A program made the position numbers and the translations under genes. Below are positions 37,204 to 50,754 of a DNA stretch of 64,000 nucleotides, one piece after another. The notes under the pieces were generated by a model. The model was not told the origin of the DNA, searched no databases, and worked only from the letters and a program-made list of their open reading frames with translations. The DNA comes from Sinonovacula constricta (taxonomy: Eukaryota > Mollusca > Bivalvia > Cardiida > Solecurtidae), in contig CM017564.1 of the NCBI GenBank assembly GCA_007844125.1, forward strand, positions 23,120,688 through 23,184,687, read 5' to 3'. The first letter of the stretch is position 1, and the number at the start of each line of letters is the position of its first letter.

Positions 37204-37489
37204 ATGGCGGACGATGGAAGCCATGCTCGAAAGAGAGGAAGGCCAGCTTTATCTTTCATGGAAAGAAAAACAAACATTATCATTAACACGTATAATGGAA
37301 CAGCACAAATTCTGAATTCACATCGAGTTAGAAAAACGCCCACGACAACATTTACTTTCATCGTGTTTAAAGGAAATGCCCGATGATATTATCGGCCTTG
37401 ACGATAAAAGCAAAAGTAAAGATGAAGTTATGTACATGTATATTTGTTGGTTAGTGAGACGAATAAATGATGAATTTTACTCGTTTTGA
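37204..37489 (+). pseudogene. Possible broken reading frame with AT-hook-like motif
   Basis: ATG at 37,204 in the context AACAATGGCGG opens a 60-codon frame beginning MADDGSHARKRGRPALSFME; KRGRP matches the core of an AT-hook. The frame ends at 37,384-37,386. The +1 frame is open from 37,316 to a stop at 37,487-37,489 and reads as plausible soluble protein: LEKRPRQHLLSSCLKEMPDD, then a Lys/Ser/Asp-rich stretch, then YICWLVRRINDEFYSF. One frameshift would join the parts. It could be a decayed transposon or gene fragment, an exon edge, or chance. No family assigned. An opposing minus-strand frame starts 22 bp upstream. Confidence 0.3.
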
Positions 37490-38089
37490 GCATTTAATGA
37501 TTCGCAATACAAGATTATATAGGTTAACATAGTTTCTGGCATCCGAAAAATTCCATTCCGAAGCCATATATAACTTTAAGTGATTCTCCGAATTTGAATA
37601 ATATTTTGTTTCCTTGCCAAACCTTTTGTCATGTTGTACACAATTTTCGTTTACCATAAAACTATGAATAATTTATTGGAGACCATTTTCATATTCATTT
37701 GATTGTCTGATTGTATCATTAATCATTTGTTGTTAATGTTTTGTTGTGTAGTTTATTAAGAATCATCGAAGTCAAGTGTCCATTGGAGTTACAGAGATAA
37801 AAACAATAAACAATTGAAAGGAGATTCCAGCAGTATGCTATTTAATTTTATTTCTTAAATATATAGTATTTCATTCTATTTAAAAAACAAAACATAGCAT
37901 CTTAAGGTTCATTCATTATTTGTTTTTATTGATTGAAATAAATTGCTAAGCTTTTCTTGTAAACGACAAAAGACGCGATGTTATTCTTCATCAGATAAGG
38001 AAATTGTAATTTGATTATCCAGTGCAGAAGGTGCAAATATCTGTTAGAGTGTGTGTTATTGTGTTTCGTCAATCATTTTAGCTAAAATC
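37490..38089. other. AT-rich stretch with no recognised gene
   Basis: Only short unassigned frames (for example 37,451-37,657, minus). Confidence 0.35.
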
Positions 38090-38256
38090 TCTGTCTGTCT
38101 GTCTGTCGCTGTCTCTCTCTGTCTGTCTCTCTCTGTCTGAATCTTGGTGTCTGTCTCTGTCTGTCTTTCTCTATCTGTCTGTCTCTGTCTGTCTGTCTCT
38201 GTCTGTTTGTCTCTCTCCTTTTATCTATCCCCTTTCTCTCCCTTTCTCTCTCTCTC

Positions 38257-38322
<66 letters not shown>
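38090..38322. repeat. CTGT and CT microsatellites
   Basis: CTGT-rich tract (38,090-38,215) passing into (CT)n (38,237-38,322). Flanks do not match the CTGT elements at 2,328 and 3,787, so it is independent of that duplication. Confidence 0.92.
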
Positions 38323-39794
38323 GATACACACACACATACATATATTAACCCGAATCAAATTATCTATTAATGAAACGTTAATGTGTGATGTATTTAAGAA
38401 TAATTCTAAGTACTATGTAGAGAAAATATAATAAAAACATACTATCAGATTCAACCATCACTAAAATCTGTCCAATTTCCATTCTGGTTAGAAAAAGAAC
38501 AAAAAATGTATTGGTTCTGCGTGACAATGAAAGAATAATGCAGAATGAACCAGGCCGTTTCTATGGCAACTTTATGTATAGATTCCATCATTGCACATAT
38601 AATACCGATTTACTGATACACAGATTTGATTTTCCTTGTAATTTTAAACCATGAAATTTTCAAGGAAGGCAAAATGACATAAAAACATTCTAAATAAAGA
38701 TGGAAGAAGGAATTATCCGAACAACCCTTCATTTGAATAAGCCTAGAAGGATGTCATTAAATTATTTCAAAAAGTAGGAATTAGCCCTTGATCATGGCAA
38801 AATATGGTTAAGGGCTCGGTTAATGTTCATGTTTTTTTAAAATTGGAAGAATCAAAAATAATAATTGTAATTAATTGCTTTGAAAATGAAAACAGTGGAC
38901 TAGTAGCTGGTATACACTTATTTATTGTTTAGAATTTTAAACTTAAATTCTAAAAATGCAGTGACAAATGACCAAACATAACTTTATAGTTTCGATAGGT
39001 TAAAAGAAAGTCACCTAAACTATTTACAGTAGAGTCTTCTGAAAGTTTGTAAATCCGGTTCTTTAACTAAATCATGTTAGGATATATGTCGTATATGTTT
39101 TACTTAGAAAAGTAAGTAAAACTACAGAAAAGCGTCTGATGATAGGAATAGGGGGTCTGGGCTCCTTGGCAACCTGACTGACATGATCGTTAAACATTCA
39201 CTTTGTAAGCAAAGGTGCACTGTATTACTTTTATTAACACCTTACGTAATACTTTTAATATATGTTACAATAAGTCATAAAATATTTTTATACAATGTAT
39301 TTATGTCTGTATAGGAAGCGAGTCATTTATATTTGAATGGTATGATTGTATCTATTTCTAAACAGTTTGTATTGTATTATAAATTGAATGTCAAATAAAG
39401 ATTCTTTACTCATATATATCATTTAATACATGTATGTTACATTACAACATCGTCAGATGAATATATGAAGTATAATTTGTTACATAAATTCCTTTCAATG
39501 GACCGGGGTTTAAAGATATACTAAAAACCTAATTCGTCGATAACATTTAAAATACGTTGAAATGAATGAAGAGAAAAAGCAATAAAACCAATATTAAAAA
39601 TGCCTGGTTTTGTAGAACCTGTGGCCCTTTGGCAGTAAGGCTGCCCATTTCTCTACTGTTTACAACTAAACCTTGTCATATGCTAGTTATAAATGGTTTA
39701 TTATTATAACGAGATCGGCACAGTGTAAAAGTTGAAATGTCAACGTAGCCCCGATTATAACACTGACTGGTTTTAACCAAAAAGAATATATATG
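38323..39794. other. AT-rich stretch with no recognised gene
   Basis: No recognisable feature. Confidence 0.4.
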
Positions 39795-40030
39795 ACAAAG
39801 TCCTATGAGCATTGCAACATATACACAAATTTGAAAAGGCACATGACCAAGGTATTCACATGCAAGTCAATTGTAAAAGTAAGACCAAATCTGTGGTTAG
39901 TCATTTAACGGAGCAAACCCGATAGTCACCGCCATGGAACGGTCAGACGGCAATATGGACCAACTGGGGTGCTTAAACCGATTTTTACAGAGATCTAATC
40001 TCGCACTTTCTGACGGGTTTCTTAAATGCA
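39795..40030 (-). mobile_element. Core-GGTAACTG family element, subfamily B, 5'-truncated
   Basis: On the plus strand it starts with the tail end (CTATGAGCATTGCAACATAT) and passes into the core at 39,923-40,008 (GTCACCGCCATGGAACGG to AATCTCGCACTTTCTG). It stops soon after the core, so the head seen at 40,570 is missing. Confidence 0.7.
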
Positions 40031-40569
40031 AGCAATGAAAAGAAAGACGATCCTTTATTTTTAGCAGAAATTTGTTTGCTACTTGTCTTCAACTGTTTCC
40101 CTTATTATGTAGGTTTAATTGAAATATACTTCGAATTATCACAAATAATTGTCAAGAGAAGATGAGTTTTAATAGAATCTTCAATTTTTTTGGAACTAAA
40201 TCTCGGTCTGTTTTTACGTTCCCCGCGTCTTTTACACAGCTTACATACATTGCCTAAGGTAGCATCAATTCCTTTCAAATAATCCATTAATTGATTGATG
40301 CGGTATAGGATGTCGTAAAAGCTCTATTTCTAAATTACGTATAATTGTAGAATGTAGTTCGATCGTTTGGTTTTATTTCCCCTGTCGATGTGATCAAAGT
40401 TGTCATTTAATTTATCCTATCGGGATTGAACATAATTTGTATTTTCCTTTGATGGACGGACATTGGACTTCTATTCCTCAATTCCATCTACACATGTGCA
40501 GAATGAACACAAATTTACAATTTTTTCTCATCATTATTTTAATAGATTCAAACGTTTAATTATATTAAC

Positions 40570-41010
40570 AGTCATCAATTTTGTGTAGTTCTACTAACAT
40601 AATAATAATACTTCTTTCTCTTTTAAATACCATGTGGATATTTTTTTCTGTTACGTCAATACTATATTTTTATGATGTCATAACTTATCTAAGAAAACTT
40701 CAGCGTTTGAACATTCTATATTCATATAGATCGACTTTCTTTTAATTGTTTGTATTGAAGAAGCCCCTCATTAAGTGCGAGATTAGAAATGTGTAAAACC
40801 TCTTTAAGCAACCTAGTCGGCGTTTTTGCTGACCGACCGTTCCATTGCGGTAACTGTTTGGGTTTGCTCTTTTTGTTTAATGTCTAATCACAGACTTTTT
40901 CTTAATTGTACTTTTGGCTGGCTCGTTAATACCTTTATCCTGTGCCATTTTAAATTTTGGTATATGTTGCAATGCTCATAGCATTTTGTCATTTTTCCTT
41001 ATTTAGCTTA
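40570..41010 (+). mobile_element. Core-GGTAACTG family element, subfamily B, near full length
   Basis: Head (TTTGTGTAGTTCTACTAAC, ACCATGTGGATA, TCATAACTTATCTAAGAAAA, ATAGATCGACTTTCTTTTAA), core at 40,773-40,856 (AAGTGCGAGATTAG to CGTTCCATTGCGGTAACTG), tail (TTTGGTATATGTTGCAATGC, TTGTCATTTTTCCTTATTTA). About 435 bp. Together with 22,285-22,682 it defines subfamily B. No terminal inverted repeats or internal Pol III boxes that I can support. Confidence 0.75.
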
Positions 41011-41474
41011 AAAAAGAGATGTAATGGCAAGCAATAACTTTACATATTATTTCCATGACATTTTCAATGTACTCAATTGGCACATGATCGCATTGACACT
41101 CTCTTTAGAGAACCGATTCCGACGTGTTATCGTGATAATAACCTGAACAAATAATTGTCTATCAAACATATTTATAGTGCCCGTCATCTTTGCACCACCA
41201 TAAATAAGATTGATGATAAGACTTTAGACTTTTTGTCTGCTGTAGAATTTTCAAATTTCTGTAAGTACACTCTTCATTGATATACGTTGGAAAAATGCGT
41301 CTGACATCCTCCGTTTTTCTCGGAACTCTAAGATGGCTGAATTCACGCTAAATGTTTTATGTTATTTTAAGTACACTCTAGTATCTTGATATATTCGTAA
41401 GTACATGGTAAAGATAAATTACTCCAGTTTCTTACTCTGGACATGCATTATCATCTTTGTCGATTCAGAGTACT

Positions 41475-41745
41475 CATTTTAACTCCTGATGCAGGTGCTT
41501 ACTGTCACTTGTTTCACTTTGACGGGATATTTTTTATTTAGACTGTTTGTTTGAAAGAAAAATCTTCAAGAAGTGGGAGGTTGGAGAGCTCCACAAACCA
41601 AGACGGTAACTGATGATATTTCTTTTTGTGTGTTGAGTCTCGTCTCTGTGTTTTTGTAACATTTACATTTACCCTGTTTGCCTTTGTCTAGAGGTAGATT
41701 ATACTTAAATATTTGTGAAAATAGGACCTTTCTTTATTTACCCTT
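41475..41745 (+). mobile_element. Core-GGTAACTG family element, subfamily A, core deleted
   Basis: The head (CACTTTGACGGGATATTTTT, GTTTGTTTGAAAGAAAAATC) and tail (GTCTCGTCTCTGTGTTTTTG, TTTGCCTTTGTCTAGAGGTA, AGGACCTTTCTTTATTTACC) match the element at 8,335. The core joins CTCCACAAACCA directly to AGACGGTAACTG at about 41,600, an internal deletion of about 45 bp. Confidence 0.7.
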
Positions 41746-42157
41746 TTTATATGATATTAATTTAACTCAAAGAAAGCGTATCAGATATGTGATTAAATAT
41801 ATGAAGTATTCATTTTTGTATTCACTTTTGTAGTATGTACATAAGTCGTACAAATAAAAGGACAATCGTCTTCGTTTTCTTTATTAATTTTTGTTATTTT
41901 TTAACATTAAAAAATGTTAACATTGATAAATGTGGAACAAAAACTTCAGTACAAAAAGACAAAACTAACAGATACGGTTGTCTATTTCAGTTTATTAAAG
42001 CAATTGTATTATTGAACAGAAACTATTTGATTGATATAATTGAAGTAAAACATTAGCAATTCAATATAGTTTTATTTTGTCAACGTTCTTTTCAATACCG
42101 GTTTATTTTGTTGTAGAAATCAACTTTTTCTGCTACTACCCGATCACTATTCAGTTC

Positions 42158-42409
42158 CAATCGGAGCACCTCGGATAATTCAGGAATCATCTCTCGGATG
42201 TATGAAGGTAGTCGGATCACCTAAACCATTTCATTAAGTAAGACTTATTTTGTGACAGTCTGACTGTAGTGTGCGAACTACATTTTACGCATATTCTACT
42301 TCCGACTTCCGGCGAACAAAACGATCGTGATTTCAGTAAGTATGATTGCACTAGATAAATCAGAATGATGGTTGTCCCGAGGACTGAATTAGCCGAGGAG
42401 CTTCGATTG
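42158..42409. mobile_element. Long-TIR MITE, copy 2 (inverted, internally shorter)
   Basis: A 252-bp relative of 5,235-5,617 in the opposite orientation. It starts CAATCGGAGCACCTCGGATA, and its right end on the minus strand starts CAATCGAAGCTCCTCGGCTA. The internal strings TCACGATCGTTTTGTTCGCC and GTGATCCGACTACC (on its minus strand) match the other copy, with about 130 bp less between them. Flanks ATTCAGTTC (42,149-42,157) and ATTTAGTTC (42,411-42,419) form a 9-bp direct repeat with one mismatch. Confidence 0.8.
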
Positions 42410-42434
42410 CATTTAGTTCGACGCATCCCAATAT

Positions 42435-42785
42435 TTGTGGTGCGCCCGACCGTATGAGATCAGGTTCCAGCCTTGGGATAGTAGAGATGTGTTATTTATT
42501 TTAATTGACACTTTTAATTGTGCGTTCTCACGTTGTGGTCAATACTACCTTTGCTCTCGTTCACTCCAGACACATGGTGCTTTAATGCTATCTTTCTCGC
42601 TGCTCTCATATTCTCAAGCTGTTAAACCCTCGACATGGAGACATGGCCGGGAAGCTTCTGATCCTACTTTGATGCTTGTTCCCTCTGGTACCAAACCCAC
42701 AATATTACAGCTTCAGCATCATGCGCTATTTTGGATGAAGCCATCTCCTTTGCCTATACCAAGGGTTCAATTATTGTACAAATAA
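42435..42785 (+). other. GC-richer open stretch, no product recognised
   Basis: About 350 bp with more balanced base composition than its surroundings. One plus frame (TTG start at 42,435) stays open for 116 codons but has no ATG at its start and no known motif. A neighbouring plus frame reads SASCAILDEAISFAYTKGS near 42,715-42,775. It may be a fragment of a mobile element or exon. It lies just left of copy 2. Confidence 0.2.
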
Positions 42786-43642
42786 AACTGGTCTCTATGT
42801 CAATTATATAGTTTACTTTGGTGCACAATCTTTTTTATACTCAACTTTACTCAAACACGACAGTAAAAATGTACGTTGTAGAATTTATTAACGTTCACAT
42901 TACCTCATATAAATTCATTACATGCTTTAATAAATTTACATCCTTTTTAAAAACATAATCGCACAAAATCATATCAGATCTATAGAAAATGTGTCAAGAT
43001 ATTATCAATATTCAAAAAACATAATTTAAATGTTCTTCAAAATAATATTGTCTATTATCATCAAACGAATCTGTGTTAAAAATTTAATTTAGCCCGATCG
43101 CAAAATAACGTTGATGAATATCAAGCAATTCAAGAACAACCATAGAATCATTTATTTCTCCGAAAAAAAAATTTCTCCGAAAGCGTCTATTCTCGCAGTA
43201 CGTTCTTTGTTTGCACATAATACAATTTATTCACAACTGGGTATATGAAACTTTGAAACAATAAAACTGTTAAATTGAGTGAAAACTGATTATGTCCCCG
43301 GAAATAATCACGTATTAAAACGTCGAATTCTTGAGACGAGATAACTGACACGATTATTTTCACCAAGATCGCACCGAATAAACACATCATGTATCCATTT
43401 CAATTGGATTAGCGTCTTTCGTAAATAATGATGTTATAATGATGTTATACGTGTAAAATACTCGTTATCTTACGAAGATGAAGAAAAATTGCACAATAAA
43501 TTGAAATGCCTTGAGAATCGTAGAAGTTTCAATAAATTAAGTTGGTGTTTGTGTCAGGTGTATTATCGGAACACAAACATTTACATATTCCTATATGTTT
43601 GTGTGGAAAATTGTTAGCAATTATATTCTATTGAAACCAACT

Positions 43643-43861
43643 TAGCTCAGATAGATGGTTGCCCACCGTGGTAAATGCATCGACGTGTGTTTATTAGCTG
43701 ACATAGATTTACCCACAGGTGTATATGCGTCGACGTGTGTTTATTAGCTGACATAGATTTGTCCACAGTGGTATATGTGTCGACGTGTGTTTATTAGCTG
43801 AGGTAGATGGTTGCTCCCGTGGTAAATGCGTCGACGTGTGTTAATTAGCTGAGATAGATTT
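43643..43861. repeat. 50-bp minisatellite, ~4.3 units, copy-2-only
   Basis: Units carry CGTCGACGTGTGTTTATTAG at about 50-bp spacing (CGACG at 43,681, 43,731, 43,781, 43,832), with alternating GATGGTTGC and GATTT variants. Copy 1 has no such array at the matching place (about 13,300). Confidence 0.92.
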
Positions 43862-44059
43862 TACAACTATATATTTTCATACATTGTTGCATCTTTCATA
43901 ATCTTAATATAATCGTGACTCGTAAAATGAAGATGCCACATAGAATGGAAAATCTGCAATAGAAGAAGCACTCAATATTTACATTACATTATTCATCGTC
44001 AGTCTCATGTCAAGCTGAAATTTTGAAAAAAATTACATTATGTATAAACAAATTTAAAA

Positions 44060-44190
44060 AATGGTGCATTTTTATTGCAACATTTAAGCACGGTGCATTT
44101 TACTGCAACAGTTTATTGCAACATTTAAGCTCGTTGCATTTGTATTGCAACATTGTTATTGCAACATTTAATCATGGTGCATTTTTGTTT
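44060..44190. repeat. Diverged ~28-bp tandem repeat, copy 2
   Basis: Counterpart of 13,440-13,596 with TATTGCAACATTTAAGCAYG units. The uninterrupted TTTAATCATGGTGCATTTTT at its right end is the empty site for the insertion at 13,597. Confidence 0.75.
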
Positions 44191-44258
44191 AAACACTGTT
44201 GCGAAGCGTGTCAAGTTGTTGAATCTTTGTGCAAATTTAACTTTATACATGCCATAAT

Positions 44259-44260
<2 letters not shown>

Positions 44261-44350
<90 letters not shown>
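44261..44350. repeat. TA microsatellite, copy-2-only
   Basis: About 90 bp of (TA)n in place of 615 bp of complex sequence in copy 1 (13,845-14,460). The Ile/Tyr frame through it is an artefact. Confidence 0.95.
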
Positions 44351-44356
<6 letters not shown>

Positions 44357-46019
44357 GAATAATCTAAAAATGCACAAAATTACACTGTTGGGCAAAACTG
44401 GGTTTTATTTTTTTTTTTCTAAATCAAAGCCGCTTCAAAAAACAATGTTAGTAAAAGTTTAAAAAATCACTTAAAAAATTAAATTAAAAAACAGATTTTT
44501 GAAATAATATGTAAATCTTGTATAAAAAAATAACAGTATTACATTGCATAACAATATATTTTTATGGCCATTTTTTCTTTCCGTTTTGAAGTGCTGTGAA
44601 GGACTATTATTATGTTATCCTGATTCAAGTATCTTTAAAGGCTTATTTTACAAACTTCTCTGCCCATTATAAAATGTCATCTATACATTTAAAGTTGCTT
44701 GTGTATCTGTTTTGCATTTCATAATTATATACAATTCACAAAATTTAACCTGTATATAATGTTGGATCGCAAACAACATGGCAGAAAATGTATATTGAAC
44801 CAAATTTTAAACCCATTGAGACATTGTGCTAAACAGTTATCAACCCGGAAGATACAATCATACATAAATGTCATCAATTTAACAGTTTATTGCTAATTTG
44901 AAAGCGAGTTTTCGATCTGGAAAACTATATAAATCTGTATTATTTGACCAATTGAGCAGCAACATTGCTGACTTCTCAATTATGACTTCATGGAATATCG
45001 ATGTTTCTGTTTACATAAACTTTTAATGTTCCAAGCTATATACATTTGGACATTTGATTTCCTTTTTGTTTGACAAAGGATCACAATAACTATGTAGTAA
45101 TCTGAACTCATCTTACATTGTAACTTTGAACACCACTGAGCTGGACAAACTTAATGAAGGGCCGAAGATTAGATCAGAGAATATTCATATTAATTTCGTA
45201 ACGTTCGTCCTTTTGCTTTTACTTCAGTGACCTCTTTAAAATACTTGAATATATAAACTTTGAAAAGAATATTTAATTATAATAATAATTAATCTTCAAA
45301 AGGCTCTAAATTACGGACCAAATGCAGTGTTGAACTTGACTGAATGAAACACTTTGAAACTCCATATCCGCTCGGTCTCAGTGTCAATAATTATCATCGC
45401 AATATTCATGTTAATATGTCTTTATTTGCATTTTTGTAATAAATGAGGTTTTGTATTAAAGCTGTGCATGTTCATGATGTTGTTTTTTACCAACAACAGT
45501 TTACACTGCTTGTCAGAAAATATGTTTAAGGTTACTGTGGAGACTTCTTCAGCCAACTGTTATGTTGTTTTCCTTATTATATTTTCCAATTCTGAACAAA
45601 ATATAGATAAGAATGTATTTGTGACATATATTTATTGTTTATGGATAGAAAATCAGCCATTCCGGCCTCTGTCATATTTATATGAAATCCGTTGACAATT
45701 AGATTTCGATTTAATGTCGTTACTGGTTTCAAGATAAAGCATGATAAAGCTTAATATAGTAAACCGTTAAAACATTAAGCATTGCATATATAATATTTTC
45801 CAAATAAAACTATAAAATCTTCTGAAAGTATGCTCAAGTATGGGGATACTTATTCGTTTTAGCACAATCAATTTTTAGTATAACAAACAAAAAAGAAGAT
45901 TGCGATGTTAGTTTTTGTATATCTGAATTTATATGCTTGTAATCGGACTTTATGTCATTCGAAACCATTTTTCTATGAGGAACGGATATTAAATCATTAT
46001 TATTTCTAAATTTCAAAAC

Positions 46020-46420
46020 AAATTTTTTATGAATATTCAAGTGGATTTACTTTTCTACAAAGCCCGATATGCTTTGTAAATATAACTTTTTTACAACAAT
46101 CAAATGCCATTTCAATCCAAACTTATTGTATTGCGTTGCCATTTAGGTAATGAAGCAATTTCAATTTGAATAATGCATATGATACATTTGTGCACACTTC
46201 TTATTTGTCAAATATTCTTTTTACCCTGGATAAATCAAATCTTAAATGATGAATAAATCAAAATTTACAGGAAAATAAATTCTACTTTATTTTGTTAAGA
46301 AACCTTTTTTAAATCTATTTAGAGAACCGATTGTTTGAAGCTGTTTTATATTCCTGAAAGAAAAAAGGAATTTGCTACTAAAATAAACTTTTTGCCGACA
46401 AGTGTTTATGTCATATAATT
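46020..46420 (-). repeat. Copy 2 counterpart of the inverted-repeat arm
   Basis: Matches 17,150-17,520. No partner arm exists in copy 2. Confidence 0.6.
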
Positions 46421-46607
46421 AAAATGAATGCATTGATGGTCAGACACTATGTCTGCTCTTAAATTTTCATTTGCTAAATTAACAACATTGTTTAAAAGAC
46501 CGGCAGTTCATAAGAGACACCAGACATCTTTGCGGAAAATTAGATTCTTCTTGAAATATAATGTCCTATTTTACAATTTTGATTGGGCGTTTAGTATTTA
46601 TATAAAT

Positions 46608-46678
46608 GTACGCGTGTGTGTGTGTGTGTGCGTGCGTGCGTGCGTGTGTGTGTGTGCGTGCGTGTATGTGTGTGTGCT
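46608..46678. repeat. TG/TGCG repeat, copy 2
   Basis: Shorter form of 17,711-17,815. Confidence 0.9.
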
Positions 46679-49600
46679 TTTTGTGACAGAAGTCCGAATT
46701 ATGTGTTCATTTGTTTTACGTCAAATACATTAAAAGACGTGAACTACAAATACATTCCTTCCAAACATCGATAAGGAACAAAGCGTAAGCATGTAAAGCT
46801 TCACGTGTGTCATTTACATATATTGTCATTGACTAGTTGTGGATCGAAAATACGAACATCCACTCTAATAGCCTATGTCAGGAAAAGTTTAACACCTGAA
46901 CCAATTAACAGTTGATATATCTCCATATGCTTTAATTAAAACTTTAAACAGGTATGAGAATTTCCTTGAAAATATATGCTTGTGTAAAGTATATGTCATC
47001 ATTAATTGCATAAGGTACTGTTGTTAATGTGTGTGTCTCCCTTGAAAATGGCATTAATTGCAACAATTATTTAAACTATTCTGATCCAGCAACCTTCAAG
47101 TATACACAAAGGCTTAAATCTAAGTATAAGAGAGTAAATTCTTAAAAGTGATCCGACTTTCACTTTAGTGCCTAGTAAATGGTTTAAGTTTCCTCACAGT
47201 ATATCAGTCATATTGATTCTCTCTTTTAAGGTAAAACAGTTTAAACAAGTCAACCTACGTTTCTATATAGGTAAATGTTCTAAACGTAACACGACTGTGT
47301 ATCTTTCTTACGAACAAACGATTTATTAATCAATGGGCCATTGTAAAATTTCTCAAAATTTCTTTAAAGTTATAACGATAAATGGCGACGTTATTGAAGA
47401 AAGCTTCTGTCGTATACCTTTAAAGATTTTAATGATTGTGTTAAAACACAAATATCCTTGTGCTTAAAAATCCTAAGTAAACGCTAAGCTGACAGAAACC
47501 AAATACCTTATTCAGCCAAGTGGCAGACCTTATGTTTAATGTATTGAATTAACGTGACATTGAAGGATACATCGTTATTAATGACAATGAAATAGGACAC
47601 TGAGTACGAAATAAGCAATATAACTAATTAAGTGAAATATGTTTCTACATTATTTCCATCCCGTTTGTTGTCGAATTTAACTTCTCAGAGCAATATTTGA
47701 ACAGAAAATATTTGCTTTTATACGCTTTTATAAGAAATCGTTTTACTTTAGTTAAATATTTATATTGCAATCTCACTATACTCAGAGGGTAATGAATGGA
47801 TATGCAGTTTTCATGTCATAAGGTCGTGTTTGATGCTTGTATGTATATTAAATTATTTAAATCATATGCTGAAAATAATCGTGCGAAATTTCTATCAAAG
47901 TAATAACAATAGATACATTCAATAAATAATGTATTTCAATATTCCCCAAGAAAATACAATTTTGTTTTAAAAATGGGAATACACTCAGAAAATCGATAAC
48001 GTCTTACTTCTGCCGCCCGATTTACCAGTCCTTTAATGGAAACAGTGGAAACAAAGTACAGACAAATATAATATAAGTTAACATTTATTTCTATTGTCAG
48101 TTTTAACTTTGAAACCAAGCATAGTCGTAACTATGTAACTTTCAATCGTGCATGAATACCGACTAAATTTCTTTTAATCTATTTAGACAGGCAATGTTAT
48201 AAAACACCACATAATTATATCATGCCATCGACACTGTATTGCCTCTGCAAGATAGTTCTTTAATTTTACATAAGAACCGAAAATGAAACCTTCACACATA
48301 ACCGAGCTTAGAAACAACAAGAACAAGTCGACATGTCGTGGTTATAGTTCGGAAGCTCAGGCAAAACCAAACCCTGGTTTGCGTAGTAATGATATGCGTC
48401 AGTTATTTGTCTAATCAATTTTATCTTTAGTTGTCAAATGCACGATAGTGTTGAGTCATTAAATATAAAAAAAAATTGCTTGGGATACTAAAATTATAAA
48501 TTGCAAATGGAAAAATGCATGTGCAAACCCATTTTCTGCTTCACAATAAAGAGAAATAGTTTATTTGACATTTCGAAAACATATAAATAGAAGTTGCCAA
48601 TGAAGATGATTATTTTGGGGAACGAGTTTCACGTACTTTGCCTGAAAAGTGTTATCAGTGCCTACAATTCCATCTTGATAACGCTGGGTAATTTTATTAC
48701 TCCAAAGACAGTATCTGCATATCAGTACATCATTTGCGCTTCGTAAATATTGGGGAAGTTAACGAATAATCGAATATTCGAATATCAAGGCTATATTTGA
48801 ATAGAGATTTAAGGAGTCCAATATTTTATCACTTTTAATCACTTTTGTTGCGTTTGAAGAAAAATTGAAAGGACATGTCTTTAATTAGTCGTATTATCTC
48901 CAAACTTCTCAAGACGCTGGCGATATGTGGATGCCATTGCTTTATTATATAGGGGGTGGGACGTTATGTCCCCATAACGAATTGCCATTAGGTTAACAGC
49001 AAAGAAATCACTTCACATCGCATTGCTCCTGCTCTGCCATCCCCCCTCCCCCTCTACCACCTAGACCAAGTCACATCACGCATACAGCCTTTGAAACAGT
49101 TGCCAATAAACACACAGATCAGTTCAATGCTATGGCAATTAGCTGCAGCACTACTACCTAGCTTCGGTCGGAATCGTGTGATATAAATGCAATTTATTAT
49201 ATAAGGCTTTACATTTTGCAGGCCACCAAAATTCCTTTTCCTTTTGGAAAACACAACTAGATCACCGTCAAGCAAAATTTAATTGTAATTACTTATTGTT
49301 TTTTTTTGTCTACGTGATGTATACGTCATAAATATTTTTTTCTTATTTATTTATTTCTTATTTACAATACCGCGACATCTGTTATTTTCTGTCACCGCGA
49401 TTATCTGATCTGTGTTTTGCTACATTCTTCCAAATAAAAAATGTAAATCAATAAAAAATGTAAATCTACAGATATTTTATTTAACACACTTAAATGTCAC
49501 GAGGTTACAGTTTTTATACAGTCTTAATATATTTTGATATTTCAACAGTCAGACAATCCCGAAACTCGTCAGTCAGAGTGCGTTATGTTCACTTTGTGTA

Positions 49601-50754
49601 CTGGTAAATAAATATATTTAACTGACATATTACGGCTTCGGATTAACGCCCATGCTATACTCTTAGAATAATCAGACAATCTTAGTTTAACATCAATACG
49701 ACCACCAATCAATCAAGACCGTTAATATTGGCGGTACACTTGAGCAAATTCCCTAAATAAAACCTATGCACTTTTGACTAACAGTCGATCTAGTATCACC
49801 TGTATCTTGTCCTTTTGAAAATGCCCCTGTAATTTATAAGTTCACAGAACAAAATTGACTGTTTGTGGTTATACTTTGTTTGCGTTTAGTAGAGTAAAAT
49901 ATTAAAATTGTGAACTATTTTCTATAAATCACAAATTTTCCACCGCTACTGCAAAAAAATTGAATATGGTTTGAATATTGAAATACACTTAACGAATATT
50001 CGAATACTGTTTTAAGATTCGATGTACATCCTAGTAAATACTAAATCGACGCCATATGTAGATTTCTGTCCTTATTATAATCATAAATTGGATTTCTTTT
50101 CTAATTGCTTATCTGACATACATGTAGTTCCTATAACGAGGGTAGTGCTGAAAATCAGTAAATTTCTATCCAAGCGTATTGCACATTCTCAAATGCAAAT
50201 CCATTAAGCGTTTACACTTACTATAAGCGTCAACATTGAAAAGAAATAAAATAAACAATGCTGTATTCTAAAAGAGAAAATTCCTAGAGCTATATTAATA
50301 AAACGTCCCCATTGACACAATTTAGCACACAATTATAGCAAATTAGCTTGAAAGTCTGTCAAAAGTTCTTAATTAAGGATAACTCCTTCGATGGTAAGTA
50401 TTAAAAAATGGTCTACTTGACACTTTGTTTGACTTTATTTAACGGTGTTAGACAAAGTCACCCAACGTTCAGCAAGCATTATATCATCACTTTAGCTTCA
50501 ACCTTCTGGCAGAAGTTCTGAAATCCAGTGTGCTAGTTCCTTAGCTATGCAACATTAATTTGTACCAACATCCCATTGGTAAGATATTTCTTATTCGCAG
50601 GAAAAGTATTGCAAAAAATAGATAAACCTCTTAGAGGCAGCAGACTGAGATATAAAAAATTACATATGGCCTCTTCATCTCAAGACAACTTAAAGTCCGT
50701 GTCGTGATGCACAGTCGATAACAACTTACCTTGAGTTACAACTCAATAGGAAAA

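Noticed and set aside
40105..40287. 60-codon minus frame with ATG and a CKLCKRRG motif
   Set aside because: It looks somewhat protein-like but is short, has no recognisable domain and no partner exon; kept only as a note.
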